Assembly: GCF_019400745.1 (NCBI RefSeq)
Contig: NZ_WJIB01000005.1
Span: 1-64,000, forward strand
DNA: 64,000 bases
Source: Cohnella sp. CFH 77786
GTDB taxonomy: Bacteria > Bacillota > Bacilli > Paenibacillales > Paenibacillaceae
Direction of reading: 5' to 3'
In this document: positions 41,831 to 50,511 of the stretch, piece by piece
How positions within the stretch are numbered: the stretch's first letter is position 1
Layout: each line of letters begins with the position of its first letter
The notes under the pieces: generated by a model
What the model was told of the DNA's origin: nothing
The model's database searches: none
Seen by the model: only the letters and a program-made list of their open reading frames with translations
Made by a program: the position numbers and the translations under genes

Positions 41831-42859
41831 TTGCATTTTTTTCTGAGGTTTTGGGTGAAGGCCATGCGTATCCGCAGGACGGCGATCGTCGCGCTGGTCC
41901 TGCTGTTCGTCGCGGGAAGCGCTACGGTCGCGTATGCGCTCGAACCGTCTACCTTCCAGACGTGGTTCAACGCGCTGTATTGGGTACTCACCACGATGGC
42001 CACGGTCGGGTACGGCGACTTCTTCGCCAAGACGGCAATCGGCAAGCTATTTTCGATATTCCTGTATATTTTCGGGATCGGTTTGCTCAGCTTGGTCATC
42101 GGGAAAATCATCGAATCGGTGGGAAACGTCCAAAGGCAGAGGGAGGCGGGAAAATTGCGGTATCCTGGTAAAAACCACGTTATCGTCATCAATTGGAGCA
42201 AGAAAGCCCAGTACGCGGTCGAGGAGATTTTGTCCTACGCGCCTGCGCCCGGCATCGTCATCATCGACGAATCCGACAAGCACCCGATGATCGACCGGGA
42301 ACACGTGCATTTCGTCAGCGGGGATCCGTCATGGGATGAAGTGCTGGAAAGAGCGGGTATCCGGGAAGCGCGCGCGGCCATTATTTTCGCGGATGCCCGC
42401 ATCGACGAACCGGCGCTCGTCGACGGCAAAACGCTGCTCATCGCCTCCAGCATCGAGCGGATCGCGCCGCAAATCCATACGACGGCGGAGATCACGCAGG
42501 AACAGCACGTCCAGAACTTCCGGCACGTGAAGGTCAACGAATTCGTGCTGTCCCACGACGCGATCTCCAGACTCGCGGTGCGCTCGGCGCTTCAGCAAGG
42601 GAACTCCGAGATCTTCAGCCAGCTGCTCAGCCGCAAGCACGGGGATGACGTATACGAAGTGCCGGTCAGCGCCGAATGGAGAACGTACCGGGATGCCTTC
42701 GAAGACCTGCTGCGGCAGGGAGCAACCTTGATCTCCGACCGGGGCGATCTGGGGATCAACCGCAAGCTCGACGCGCCGATCCCGAAGGATGCGCGGCTGT
42801 ACGTCGTCACCGACGAGGCGACGTACCGGGCGCTGGCGGCTACGTCTTTGCGAGCATAG
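41831..42859 (+). CDS. potassium channel with RCK_N domain
   Basis: 342 residues. TM1 ~14-37, pore helix and selectivity filter TVGYGD at ~58-63, TM2 ~70-92. Residues ~110-240 are an RCK/TrkA-N Rossmann domain (NHVIVINWSKKAQYAVEEIL), here with I-N-W in place of a full GxGxxG. The C-terminal ~100 residues may be a second ligand domain. TTG 41831 with AAGGTGAG is possible; ATG 41864 is an alternative start. Divergent from pspA by 136 bases. Likely ion-flux component of the same stress system. Confidence 0.82.
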   Translation: MHFFLRFWVKAMRIRRTAIVALVLLFVAGSATVAYALEPSTFQTWFNALYWVLTTMATVGYGDFFAKTAIGKLFSIFLYIFGIGLLSLVIGKIIESVGNVQRQREAGKLRYPGKNHVIVINWSKKAQYAVEEILSYAPAPGIVIIDESDKHPMIDREHVHFVSGDPSWDEVLERAGIREARAAIIFADARIDEPALVDGKTLLIASSIERIAPQIHTTAEITQEQHVQNFRHVKVNEFVLSHDAISRLAVRSALQQGNSEIFSQLLSRKHGDDVYEVPVSAEWRTYRDAFEDLLRQGATLISDRGDLGINRKLDAPIPKDARLYVVTDEATYRALAATSLRA

Positions 42860-42957
42860 CGAAGAGGCTTCTGTCGGAAGAAATTAAAGTTTTAGACTGA
42901 GCTTAGATTGAATAATGGAAATTTAATTTTTCGGGGAGATCGTTAAGGGAGGCCGCG

Positions 42958-43914
42958 ATGAACGAGACCGCATTTGACGAACCATTATTTGCAAGCTTGA
43001 AGCCGGGCTTAACCTCGTTCTGTTACCGAATGCTAGGCTCCATGGACGATGCGGACGATGCCGTTCAGGAGACGAGTATTCGGGTCTGGCAGAGCTGGAG
43101 CACGTTCAGACAGGATTCCTCGTTCAAAACTTGGGTCTATCGGATTGCCTCCAACCTGTGCTTGGACAAGCTGAGACAATCCAGACGCCGTGCTCTTCCC
43201 GTTGACCTGTTCGACCCGGCCGTCGCCATCGTCGAGCCGCGCGACACGCTGCCGGACTCTGCCTGGATCTGGCCGTCTCCCGACTTTGGGGGCAATCCGG
43301 AGGATCGGCTCGTCCGCAGAGATACCCTTCGACTGTGCTTCATCGCTCTCCTGCAGACCTTGCCTCCGCGGCAGCGCGCGGTACTCATTTTGAAGGATGT
43401 ATTTGAATGGTCCTCCAAGCAGATCGCGGAAACGTTGGCGATGTCGCCGGCAGCGGTGAACAGCGCCTTGCAAAGAGCCCGAGAGACGATGGACCGGGCG
43501 CAGCTTCGCTCGGATGAGCTCAGCAGCATGGACGTTCAACCGGAGCAGCAGCTGCTGTCCCGGTATGTGGAGGCCTTCGAGCAATTCGATATTGCTGCGC
43601 TCGTCTCGTTGTTCCACGAGGAAGGCTGCATGTCGATGCCGCCCTTCGAGATGTGGATCCGCGGCAAGGAAGATTTGTCCGCCTTCTATTCGCTTACTCG
43701 CTGGCATTGCGAAGGTTCGCGATTTGTGCCCATTACGGTGAATGGCGGTTATCCCGCTTTGGCCCAGTATATGCCGGGTAAAGAGGGCTCCCGCCTGGTA
43801 CCTTGGGGCATCCACGTCATCGAAACCAAAGAAAATCAAATCCTGCACGTTCAAAACTTCATTCATACGCCATTATTTTCGCGATTTGGGCTGCCTGAGC
43901 GAATTGACCCATGA
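42958..43914 (+). CDS. ECF RNA polymerase sigma factor with SnoaL-like C-terminal domain
   Basis: 318 residues. Region sigma2 ~5-80 (LTSFCYRMLGSMDDADDAVQ; SFKTWVYRIASNLCLDKLRQ), sigma4 ~130-185 (LPPRQRAVLILKDVFEWSSK; AMSPAAVNSALQRARE). Residues ~200-315 are a SnoaL/NTF2-like domain (YVEAFEQFDIAALVSLFHEE). This architecture (sigma-70 family TIGR02960-like, ECF41/56-type) uses the extra domain for control instead of a membrane anti-sigma. The usual partner next door encodes a carboxymuconolactone or SRPBCC-type protein; here a broken SRPBCC gene follows. Confidence 0.85.
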   Translation: MNETAFDEPLFASLKPGLTSFCYRMLGSMDDADDAVQETSIRVWQSWSTFRQDSSFKTWVYRIASNLCLDKLRQSRRRALPVDLFDPAVAIVEPRDTLPDSAWIWPSPDFGGNPEDRLVRRDTLRLCFIALLQTLPPRQRAVLILKDVFEWSSKQIAETLAMSPAAVNSALQRARETMDRAQLRSDELSSMDVQPEQQLLSRYVEAFEQFDIAALVSLFHEEGCMSMPPFEMWIRGKEDLSAFYSLTRWHCEGSRFVPITVNGGYPALAQYMPGKEGSRLVPWGIHVIETKENQILHVQNFIHTPLFSRFGLPERIDP

Positions 43915-43957
43915 ATTTCGTCATTGACTTACGTCATGAGAGAGGTATCAATTTAAT

Positions 43958-44325
43958 ATGGAAACGAGTCAACCGACGAAAGTAACCGTGCAAGCCGTCA
44001 TTCGAGCCCCTGTCGAGAAGGTATGGCGCTATTAAGACCGAGCAACGATCTGCGGGTCGGCGGCAAGTTTCTGACACGGATGGAAGCGAAGGATGGCAGC
44101 ATGGGCTTTGATTTTGGCGGCGTCTACGATGTCGTGAATCGGCATGAGGCTCTCGGCTGCGCCATGGAAGACGGAAGAAGAGTGGATATTGCTTTCGTCG
44201 ATCAAGGGAATGAGACGAAGGTCATGGAAACGTTCGACGCGGAAAGCTCCAATCCCGTCGAGTTCCAGCAAGCAGGCTGGCAAGCGATCATGGACAATTT
44301 CAAAGCCTATACCGAACAAAACTAA
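43958..44325 (+). pseudogene. SRPBCC/AHSA1-family gene with an internal deletion
   Basis: ATG 43958 (GAGAGG upstream) encodes METSQPTKVTVQAVIRAPVE-KVWRY, the first ~25 residues of the family, then hits TAA 44033. The rest (SNDLRVGGKFLTRMEAKDGS to NFKAYTEQN) continues in another frame from ~44040 to 44325. Comparison with intact relatives shows about 22-26 residues are missing at the seam, including the conserved W-T-x-P-E-H-I-K-Q-W segment. A deletion with frame change is the simplest reading. An ATG at 44023 could express the C-terminal 100 residues. Confidence 0.75.
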
Positions 44326-44335
44326 TCATCGAAGA

Positions 44336-44370
44336 AGACGCCGGGGAAGATGCCCGGCGTCTTTCTTTTT
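44336..44370 (+). terminator. terminator of the SRPBCC remnant
   Basis: AGACGCCGGG pairs with CCCGGCGTCT around GAAGATG, then TTCTTTTT. Confidence 0.85.
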
Positions 44371-44402
44371 GAACCCTAGTACGAGCGTGCTCTCCGTTAG
44401 CC

Positions 44403-44820
44403 TCAACCTTGTGACGCATCCATGTTCATGTAGTTAATGGCCCACAGATGGCCGTCCAAGTCCACGAAGCCCCAATGATACATGAACCCATGTTCTTCAG
44501 GTTCAGCGTGCAATTTCCCGCCCAAGGATACTGCGGTATTCACGATTTCATCGACCTTTTCCCGGCTCTCGAAGGCCAATGCGATCGTCATCTGCGCATA
44601 CTTGCTCGTATCGACGGATTCCCTCTCCGTGAGCGTATTAAAGAATGCTTGATTGATCAGCATGACCTGCAGGTTGTCGCCGATCACGATGGCTGCCGAA
44701 TTCCCGTTCTCGGGGAATTGCGGGTTGATCTCGAATCCGAGTCCGGTAAAGAACGCTTTCGATTGTTCTACGTTTTTTACAGGCAGGTTGAAGCTCGTGA
44801 ATGCGGACGTTAATGCCATT
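44403..44820 (-). CDS. VOC (glyoxalase/bleomycin resistance)-family protein
   Basis: 138 residues. beta-alpha-beta-beta-beta modules: TSFNLPVKNVEQSKAFFTGL at the start, AAIVIGDNLQVMLINQAFF in the middle and HGFMYHWGFVDLDGHLWAIN near the end. This matches the PhnB-like/lactoylglutathione-lyase-related group; the C-terminal D-G-H-x-W-x-I is its signature. Substrate unknown. ATG 44820 follows AAGAGGTG on the minus strand; a TTG two codons upstream is possible. Convergent with the SRPBCC remnant. Confidence 0.85.
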
Positions 44821-44984
44821 TTCAAAACACCTCTTCGTCAAATTAGTTTGTGTTGTGTTCATTTATGCCTTCGTTTATATAGACGACAGCCGATCCGGGA
44901 ATTCATCGGTCTCATGGATTCGGAAGCGTGAATTTTGAAAAATAACTTGGTATTAAGTTCGGATACCCGCCACTCCCGTAAGGG

Positions 44985-45240
44985 ATCGTGGAGGAGCGCA
45001 TCCCCAGTTCAGTACCGACCGGGTCGCCGTTCAATTGGTCGGTTATATGAACAAGATGAAGGGAGCCACGGAGAATCTGGACTTTTTAAAAGAAATCAAC
45101 GCGGATCAATCGGATCCCTCGCTTAAGTATTTGGATTCCGAGGAGGTCGGCTACGACGGCATCGAGTTGATGTACCAGAAGGAGATGCGGGGGCTTAACG
45201 GTTATAAATCTTATCAAATCGACAGCAGCAAAAGGTTACA
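44985..45240 (+). pseudogene. fragment of a penicillin-binding protein
   Basis: The frame reads STDRVAVQLVGYMNKMKGAT, then KYLDSEEVGYDGIELMYQKE and LNGYKSYQIDSS, as in the dimerisation/linker part of class B PBPs (PBP2-like), where GYDGIE(x)xY...L.G..G is conserved. No transpeptidase motifs (SxxK, SxN, KTG) follow, and there is no start or signal anchor before it. A decayed fragment in an otherwise empty 530-base gap (44821-45356). Confidence 0.5.
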
Positions 45241-45356
45241 GGAGGGATCAAACGGGATCAAATTCATCCAGTTTTGTTTGGGAAATATCCATTGTGGTCT
45301 GACCGGGCATGCGCAATAATGGGAGCGTACGTCCATCCCGACAAGAGGTGAGAGCC

Positions 45357-46469
45357 ATGCGCAAAGTGAAGGTCGGCGTCATCGGAGCCGGTCAAATCAG
45401 TGCCATCTATCTGAAGAACTGCACCCAGACATTTGATGACATTCTGGAGGTCGCGGCGGTCGCGGATCTCGTGCCCGAGCTCGCCCGTAAGAGAGCGGAG
45501 GAGTACGGCGTGCCGAAAGCCTGCTCGGTTGACGAGCTGCTCGGCGATCCCGACATCGAAATCGTGCTCAACCTGACGGCTCCCGCCGCCCACGCGCCGA
45601 TCAATTTGAAAGCGCTGCAATCCGGCAAACACGTCTATGCGGAGAAGCCGTTTGCTCTGACGCGGGAAGACGCGGACGAGGTGCTTTCGCTCGCCGAGGC
45701 GCGCGGGCTGCTCGTCGGCTGCGCGCCGGACACGTTCCTGGGCGCGGGGCTTCAGACGTGCCGCAAAATCATCGACGATGGCTGGATCGGCACCCCTTAC
45801 GCCGCGAACGGCACGATTATCATGGGCAACGCTTCCTCGGGCATGCATCCGAACTTCCAGAATTTCCTGAAGCTCGGCGGCGATCCGATTCTGGACATGG
45901 GGCCGTATTTTCTGACCGCTTTGGTGTTCCTGCTTGGCCCGGTAACCCGGGTAACCGGCACGGCTAAGCAGCTTCGGAAGGAAATCGAAATCCGTAATCC
46001 CAAATCCCACCGGTTCGGAGAAGTCGTGCCGGTCGAAGCGCCCACCAACGTGACGGCGGCGCTCGATTTCGCGGGCGGAGCGACCGCCAGTCTGCAGGCG
46101 GCCAAGGAAAGCTTCGGTTATTATCCGCGGCTGGAGATCTTCGGAACGGAAGGCAATCTCACGGTGAACGACCCGAATTTCTTCAGCGGGACGATCTCCA
46201 TCCGTTTCCCGAACGGGGAGTCGAAGGAAATCCCGCTCACGCACGGCTTCACGGAAGACAGCCGCGGCATCGGCGTCGCTGACATGGCCTACGCCCTGCG
46301 TCTGGGACGTCCCCACCGCGCGACCGGCCGCCTGGCCCGCCATGTGCTGGACGTCTCGCTCGGCATCTTCGAAGCGTCGGAGTCCGGCCGCCACGTGCTT
46401 CTGCAGGCGGATCTGGAAAAGCCGGCGCCGCTGCCGCTCGGTCTGAAATACAATCGGCTTGATCCTTGA
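45357..46469 (+). CDS. Gfo/Idh/MocA family oxidoreductase
   Basis: 370 residues. N-terminal Rossmann domain starts KVKVGVIGAGQISAIYLKNC with GAGxxS; AEKPFALTREDADEVL (~98) is the E-K-P dinucleotide loop with the catalytic Lys; the C-terminal domain carries GGDPILDMGPYFLTALVFLL. The family oxidises or reduces sugars and inositols with NAD(P). ATG 45357 follows AAGAGGTGAG. First gene of a five-gene plus-strand operon (two TIM-barrel isomerases, AraC, MATE), which suggests use of an unusual sugar or cyclitol. Confidence 0.88.
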   Translation: MRKVKVGVIGAGQISAIYLKNCTQTFDDILEVAAVADLVPELARKRAEEYGVPKACSVDELLGDPDIEIVLNLTAPAAHAPINLKALQSGKHVYAEKPFALTREDADEVLSLAEARGLLVGCAPDTFLGAGLQTCRKIIDDGWIGTPYAANGTIIMGNASSGMHPNFQNFLKLGGDPILDMGPYFLTALVFLLGPVTRVTGTAKQLRKEIEIRNPKSHRFGEVVPVEAPTNVTAALDFAGGATASLQAAKESFGYYPRLEIFGTEGNLTVNDPNFFSGTISIRFPNGESKEIPLTHGFTEDSRGIGVADMAYALRLGRPHRATGRLARHVLDVSLGIFEASESGRHVLLQADLEKPAPLPLGLKYNRLDP

Positions 46470-46533
46470 TCCGTCGATCCGGATGGAAGTCCGGATATCC
46501 CCACCCATCAGGTAAATAAAGGAGAGCATGCGC

Positions 46534-47301
46534 ATGAAACGATTTCCGATCGGCGTTCAACCTTACACCGTACGCGAACTCATGGCTCAGGATTATACCG
46601 GCACGCTGGAGAAACTGGCGGCCATCGGCTACCGCGGCGTCGAGCTCGGCTTGCCGCCGGCGGGCATGACCGTCGCCGAGCAGAAACGGCTGCTGGGCCG
46701 TCTCGGACTGCAAGTGATCGGCACCCATGGGCCGTTCGACAGCCTGGAGGCGGATTGGGAAGCCTTGTTCCGCTATTTGGACGAGACGGGAGGCCGGTTT
46801 ATCGCACTCTCCCTGAAGTTCGCATCGAAGGAGGAAGTGCTCGCCAAATCCCAGGAATTGAACCGGATCGGCCGGAAGTGCAAGGAGGCCGGAGTTCAGC
46901 TCCTCTATCACAACCACGACTGGGAGTTCGTCCGGTTCGACGGCGTCAGCGCGCTGGATTGGCTGCTTCAGGAAACCGATCCCGAATGGGTGAAGATGGA
47001 GCTTGACACCTATTGGGTCGCCCGCGGCGGAGAAGATCCGGCCGCGTATCTCGGCAAGCTGAAGGGTCGTTGCCCGCTCCTGCACATCAAGGATATGGAG
47101 GCGGGGGAAGAGAAGTTTTTCGCGGAAATCGGGGAAGGCGTGCTGGACTTCGTCTCGATCGCCCGCGCGGCCGAGGAAGCGGGCACGGAGTGGCTGATCG
47201 TGGAGCAGGACCAATCCCGGCGCGATCCGATCGAGAGCTTGACGATCAGCTGGCGCCATTTGCAGCGGATGGGTCTGACGGGGACGAACGCGGAGGGCTA
47301 A
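46534..47301 (+). CDS. sugar phosphate isomerase/epimerase (AP endonuclease 2-fold)
   Basis: 255 residues, xylose-isomerase-like TIM barrel. Seen: GVQPYTVRELM, GYRGVELGLPPAG, LLYHNHDWEFVRFDG (His metal ligand), MELDTYWVARGGEDPAAYL, LLHIKDME (D/H) and IVEQDQ (Glu). This is the IolE/IolI-like group. ATG 46534 is favoured over ATG 46528 by spacing to AAAGGAGAG. It follows the Gfo/Idh gene by 64 bases and ends 3 bases before the AraC gene. Confidence 0.87.
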   Translation: MKRFPIGVQPYTVRELMAQDYTGTLEKLAAIGYRGVELGLPPAGMTVAEQKRLLGRLGLQVIGTHGPFDSLEADWEALFRYLDETGGRFIALSLKFASKEEVLAKSQELNRIGRKCKEAGVQLLYHNHDWEFVRFDGVSALDWLLQETDPEWVKMELDTYWVARGGEDPAAYLGKLKGRCPLLHIKDMEAGEEKFFAEIGEGVLDFVSIARAAEEAGTEWLIVEQDQSRRDPIESLTISWRHLQRMGLTGTNAEG

Positions 47302-47304
47302 CCG

Positions 47305-48207
47305 ATGCAAGCGTCCCGACCTTGGCCGGCAATCCGGGTGCTCGGGGATTACGTCATGAAGGCGGGGGCCGGACTCGGCCCCCGGACGATTCCGGACTAC
47401 GAGCTGCTCTATTTCCCCGAGAGGAGCCGGGGCGTCTACCGCTGCGACGGGGAGACGATCCCGCTGGACCGGCCTTGCTTCATCCTCACGCGCCCCGGCG
47501 AGCGGCACGAATACGTCTACGATCCGAGACAGCCGTCGCGGCACCTATTTATCCATTTCTCCTTTCCGGAGTTGCAGGATGCGGCTTCGTTTTTCCCGCT
47601 GCTCCAGTCGGGAGGTCCCTCGCGGATCGCGTACGAAGGCGAGCTGCTCGTCGGCATCATGAAACAGATTTTGTATGTCGCCTACGCGTTTCCCGAAAGC
47701 CTGCAGCGGCGCGGAAGCCCGCTGCTCCTGTCGCTGCTTACGGAATTGGAAGGGTACGTCTCGGATCAACCTGCGGCGAAGGAACCGGGCAAGCTGCCGC
47801 CGCCGATTGCCAAAGCGCTCGAGCTGATCGACGATCAATTGGATGACAAGTTGACGGTAGAGAGCCTGGCGTTCCAGGTCGGCTGGTCCCATGAGCACCT
47901 GTCGCGATCGTTCGTGCGCCACTTGGGCAAGACGCCCCGCGAAATGATCGTCGCTCGCCGCATCGAGCGGGCGTGCCAGCTGCTGCTGAACGACTCGCGG
48001 TCCGTGAAAGAGGTCGCTTACGCGGCCGGGTTCGCGGACGAGAATTACTTTTGCCGGGTTTTCCGCGCGGTAAAAGGGATGACGGCAACGAAGTACCGCA
48101 AAACGTATTACAAGCCTCCGTATCGCGAATGGATGCCGCAGCCGGACGGGGATACGCGTTATCCGACGAACCGCGTGTTCGTCGCGGCGGACTTGAAACT
48201 GACTTGA
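47305..48207 (+). CDS. AraC family transcriptional regulator
   Basis: 300 residues. N-terminal cupin-like sensor (~10-150; FPERSRGVYRCDGETIPLDR; TRPGERHEYVY). C-terminal double helix-turn-helix (~190-285; LTVESLAFQVGWSHEHLSRS; VKEVAYAAGFADENYFCRVF). A sugar-sensing activator of its own operon is likely from context. It lies inside the operon between the two isomerase genes, only 3 bases from the first. Confidence 0.88.
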   Translation: MQASRPWPAIRVLGDYVMKAGAGLGPRTIPDYELLYFPERSRGVYRCDGETIPLDRPCFILTRPGERHEYVYDPRQPSRHLFIHFSFPELQDAASFFPLLQSGGPSRIAYEGELLVGIMKQILYVAYAFPESLQRRGSPLLLSLLTELEGYVSDQPAAKEPGKLPPPIAKALELIDDQLDDKLTVESLAFQVGWSHEHLSRSFVRHLGKTPREMIVARRIERACQLLLNDSRSVKEVAYAAGFADENYFCRVFRAVKGMTATKYRKTYYKPPYREWMPQPDGDTRYPTNRVFVAADLKLT

Positions 48208-48229
48208 GCGAAAGGAGAGGCATAACGGC

Positions 48230-49063
48230 ATGTTTCCGTTTAAGACCTCGTTGAATGCATCGACCCTGTTTCCTTACGTGTTGGATGTCGAAAGCCAAAT
48301 CCGCGTGGCGGCGGATGCCGGCTATGAAGGAATCGAGCTGTGGGTGAGAGATATCGAGACGTATTTGGCGGCCGGAGGCTCTCTCGGGTCGCTTCGCCGT
48401 TTGATCGGGGACACGGGCCTCGCGTTGCCGAACGCGATCGCCTTCTTCCGGTGGGCCGACCGGGACAAAGCCGTTCGGGAAGCGGGCCTCGAGCAAGCGA
48501 AGCGCGAAATGACGATGCTGGCAGATCTAGGATGCGAGGCCGTGGCTGCGCCTCCATTCGGCGACGTGGAAGGCGTCACGCTCGAAGAGATGGCCGAAGC
48601 GTTCGCCCGTCTGGCCAAACTCGGCAGGGACATCGGAATCGAGCCTTACCTGGAATTCTGGGGGAGGGCCAAGCGTTTGTCCCGGCTGAGCGAAGCCGTG
48701 TATGTAGCGATGGAAAGCGGCGTAGGGGACGCGAAAATCCTGCTGGACCCGTTCCACCTGTACGCGGGAGGCAGCAAACCCGAAGGCCTTGCTTGCCTGA
48801 ACGGCAGGATGATCGGGATCGTCCATGCGAACGACTATCCTTCCGAACCCGACCGCGCGCGGATCGCCGACCGCGACCGCGTCTTTCCGGGAGAAGGCAC
48901 GGCGGATTCCCGCGCTTTCGCCAAGACGCTTCATGACATCGGGTACCGGGGGTTCTTGTCGCTCGAGCTGTTCCAGGAAGACGTCGCCGGACGTTCCGCT
49001 GCGGCAACGGCTGCATACGGCCTCGGAAGAATCCGGGCCGCCTACGACGTCGAGATCGGTTAG
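48230..49063 (+). CDS. sugar phosphate isomerase/epimerase (TIM barrel)
   Basis: 277 residues, same fold as the 46534 product but low identity. EGIELWVRDIETYLAAGG, EPYLEFWGRAKRLS, ILLDPFHLYAGGS (Asp/His ligands), GIVHANDYPSE and LSLELFQEDVA mark the metal-binding barrel. ATG 48230 follows AAAGGAGAGG. Two different isomerases in one operon imply consecutive steps on the same carbon source. 5 bases before the MATE gene. Confidence 0.85.
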   Translation: MFPFKTSLNASTLFPYVLDVESQIRVAADAGYEGIELWVRDIETYLAAGGSLGSLRRLIGDTGLALPNAIAFFRWADRDKAVREAGLEQAKREMTMLADLGCEAVAAPPFGDVEGVTLEEMAEAFARLAKLGRDIGIEPYLEFWGRAKRLSRLSEAVYVAMESGVGDAKILLDPFHLYAGGSKPEGLACLNGRMIGIVHANDYPSEPDRARIADRDRVFPGEGTADSRAFAKTLHDIGYRGFLSLELFQEDVAGRSAAATAAYGLGRIRAAYDVEIG

Positions 49064-49068
49064 AAAGG

Positions 49069-50445
49069 ATGCCTCCCGCGTTGTTTCAACCATCGGGATC
49101 GAAACTGTCCATATACGCGATCACCTGGCCGATCTTCGTGGAATCCGCGCTGCAGATGTTTCTGCGGATTTCCGACACGTTCATGCTCAGCAAAGTGTCG
49201 GATGACGCCGTCGCCGCGGTCGGCGTCGCGAATCAGCTCGTCATGTTCTGCGTCCTCATTTTCAGCTTCATATCCATCGGGACGACGGTTGTCGTTTCCC
49301 AATTTCTAGGCGCCGGCCTGAACCGGGAGATACCGCGTCTGACCGGGGCGGCGCTCGCGATCAATTTCCTCTCCGGCATCGCGATCAGCGCGCTGGTCGT
49401 CGCCTTCGGCGGTCCGTTCCTGCGTCTGCTGGGGCTGGACGGCACGCTGCTCTCCCTGGGGCGGCAATATTTGGCGATCGCGGGCGGCGCCTTGGTCGTG
49501 CAGGCGCTGCTGACGGCGGTCACCTCCGTCATCCAGGCATTCGGCCTCACGCGCCAGACGATGCTGGTCACGATCGGGATGAACATCATGAACGTATGCG
49601 GCAATTATTTGTTCATTTACGGCGCCCTCGGTTTTCCGAAACTCGGCGTCACGGGCGTCGCGATCTCGACCGCTTGCAGCCAGTTCGCGGGATTGATCGT
49701 CAACCTGGTGCTGCTGCGCCGGACGACGGGGGTACGGGTGACGCTGCCGGATTTCTGGAGATGGAAACGGGAGCATGTCGGCAAAGTGCTGAAGGTCGGC
49801 GTTCCTTCTTCCGCGGTCACGTTGTCCTATGTCGCCAATCAGTTCGTCATTACGGCGATGATCGCAACGCTCGGCGCTCAGATGCTGGCGGCCAAAATCT
49901 ACACCCAGAACATCATGTTCGTCGTGATGATTCTGGCCGGTTCCTTGGGCCGGGGCGTGCAAATCATCGTCGGGCGCCTGATCGGCGCGGGCAGGCTTGA
50001 AGAGGCGTACCGCCAAGTGTTGCTGAACTTGGCCCGGAGCGTCGTCATCACGCTCGCCGGCGTGTCCGTGCTGTGCCTCGCGCGCGTTCCGCTGCTCCGG
50101 TTGTTTACGCAGGAGCCTGCGATCATCGCCCTGGGGGCGACGCTGCTGCTCCTGAGCTTCCTATTGGAGCCTGGACGGAACTTGAACGTGATCATCGAAA
50201 GGTCGCTGCAAGCCGCCGGAGACGCGCGGTTCCCGATGTGGATCTCGATCGCCGTCAGCTGGCTGTTCAGCTTGCCGCTTGCGTACTATTTAGGCATCCA
50301 CAGGGAATATGGGCTCATCGGCTTCTGGTCGGCCTTCGTCGTGGACGAGTGGCTTCGCGGCTTGATCCTGCTCATCCGCTGGAGAAGCAAATCCTGGACG
50401 GGGCATTCGCTCGTAAGCGGCGAAGGGACCCATACCGCGGGCTGA
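49069..50445 (+). CDS. MATE family efflux transporter
   Basis: 458 residues with twelve hydrophobic segments in two MatE halves (~1-230, ~235-440). ITWPIFVESALQMFLRISDT at the start and VGVANQLVMFCVLIF are typical, as is GLTRQTMLVTIGMNIMNVCGN. MATE proteins exchange Na+ or H+ for cationic drugs or metabolites. Placed 5 bases after the isomerase, apparently the last gene of the sugar operon; co-transcription may be incidental. Confidence 0.88.
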   Translation: MPPALFQPSGSKLSIYAITWPIFVESALQMFLRISDTFMLSKVSDDAVAAVGVANQLVMFCVLIFSFISIGTTVVVSQFLGAGLNREIPRLTGAALAINFLSGIAISALVVAFGGPFLRLLGLDGTLLSLGRQYLAIAGGALVVQALLTAVTSVIQAFGLTRQTMLVTIGMNIMNVCGNYLFIYGALGFPKLGVTGVAISTACSQFAGLIVNLVLLRRTTGVRVTLPDFWRWKREHVGKVLKVGVPSSAVTLSYVANQFVITAMIATLGAQMLAAKIYTQNIMFVVMILAGSLGRGVQIIVGRLIGAGRLEEAYRQVLLNLARSVVITLAGVSVLCLARVPLLRLFTQEPAIIALGATLLLLSFLLEPGRNLNVIIERSLQAAGDARFPMWISIAVSWLFSLPLAYYLGIHREYGLIGFWSAFVVDEWLRGLILLIRWRSKSWTGHSLVSGEGTHTAG

Positions 50446-50449
50446 TCTC

Positions 50450-50478
50450 TTGATTGTAGGCTCCCAATTGGGTATACT
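50450..50478 (+). promoter_or_regulatory. sigma-A promoter of ppaC
   Basis: TTGATT (50450-50455), 17-base spacer, TATACT (50473-50478). The gene starts at 50512 with GAGGAG upstream. Confidence 0.8.
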
Positions 50479-50511
50479 TGTCTCGCCAAATAACTATCGA
50501 GGAGCCCTGAT

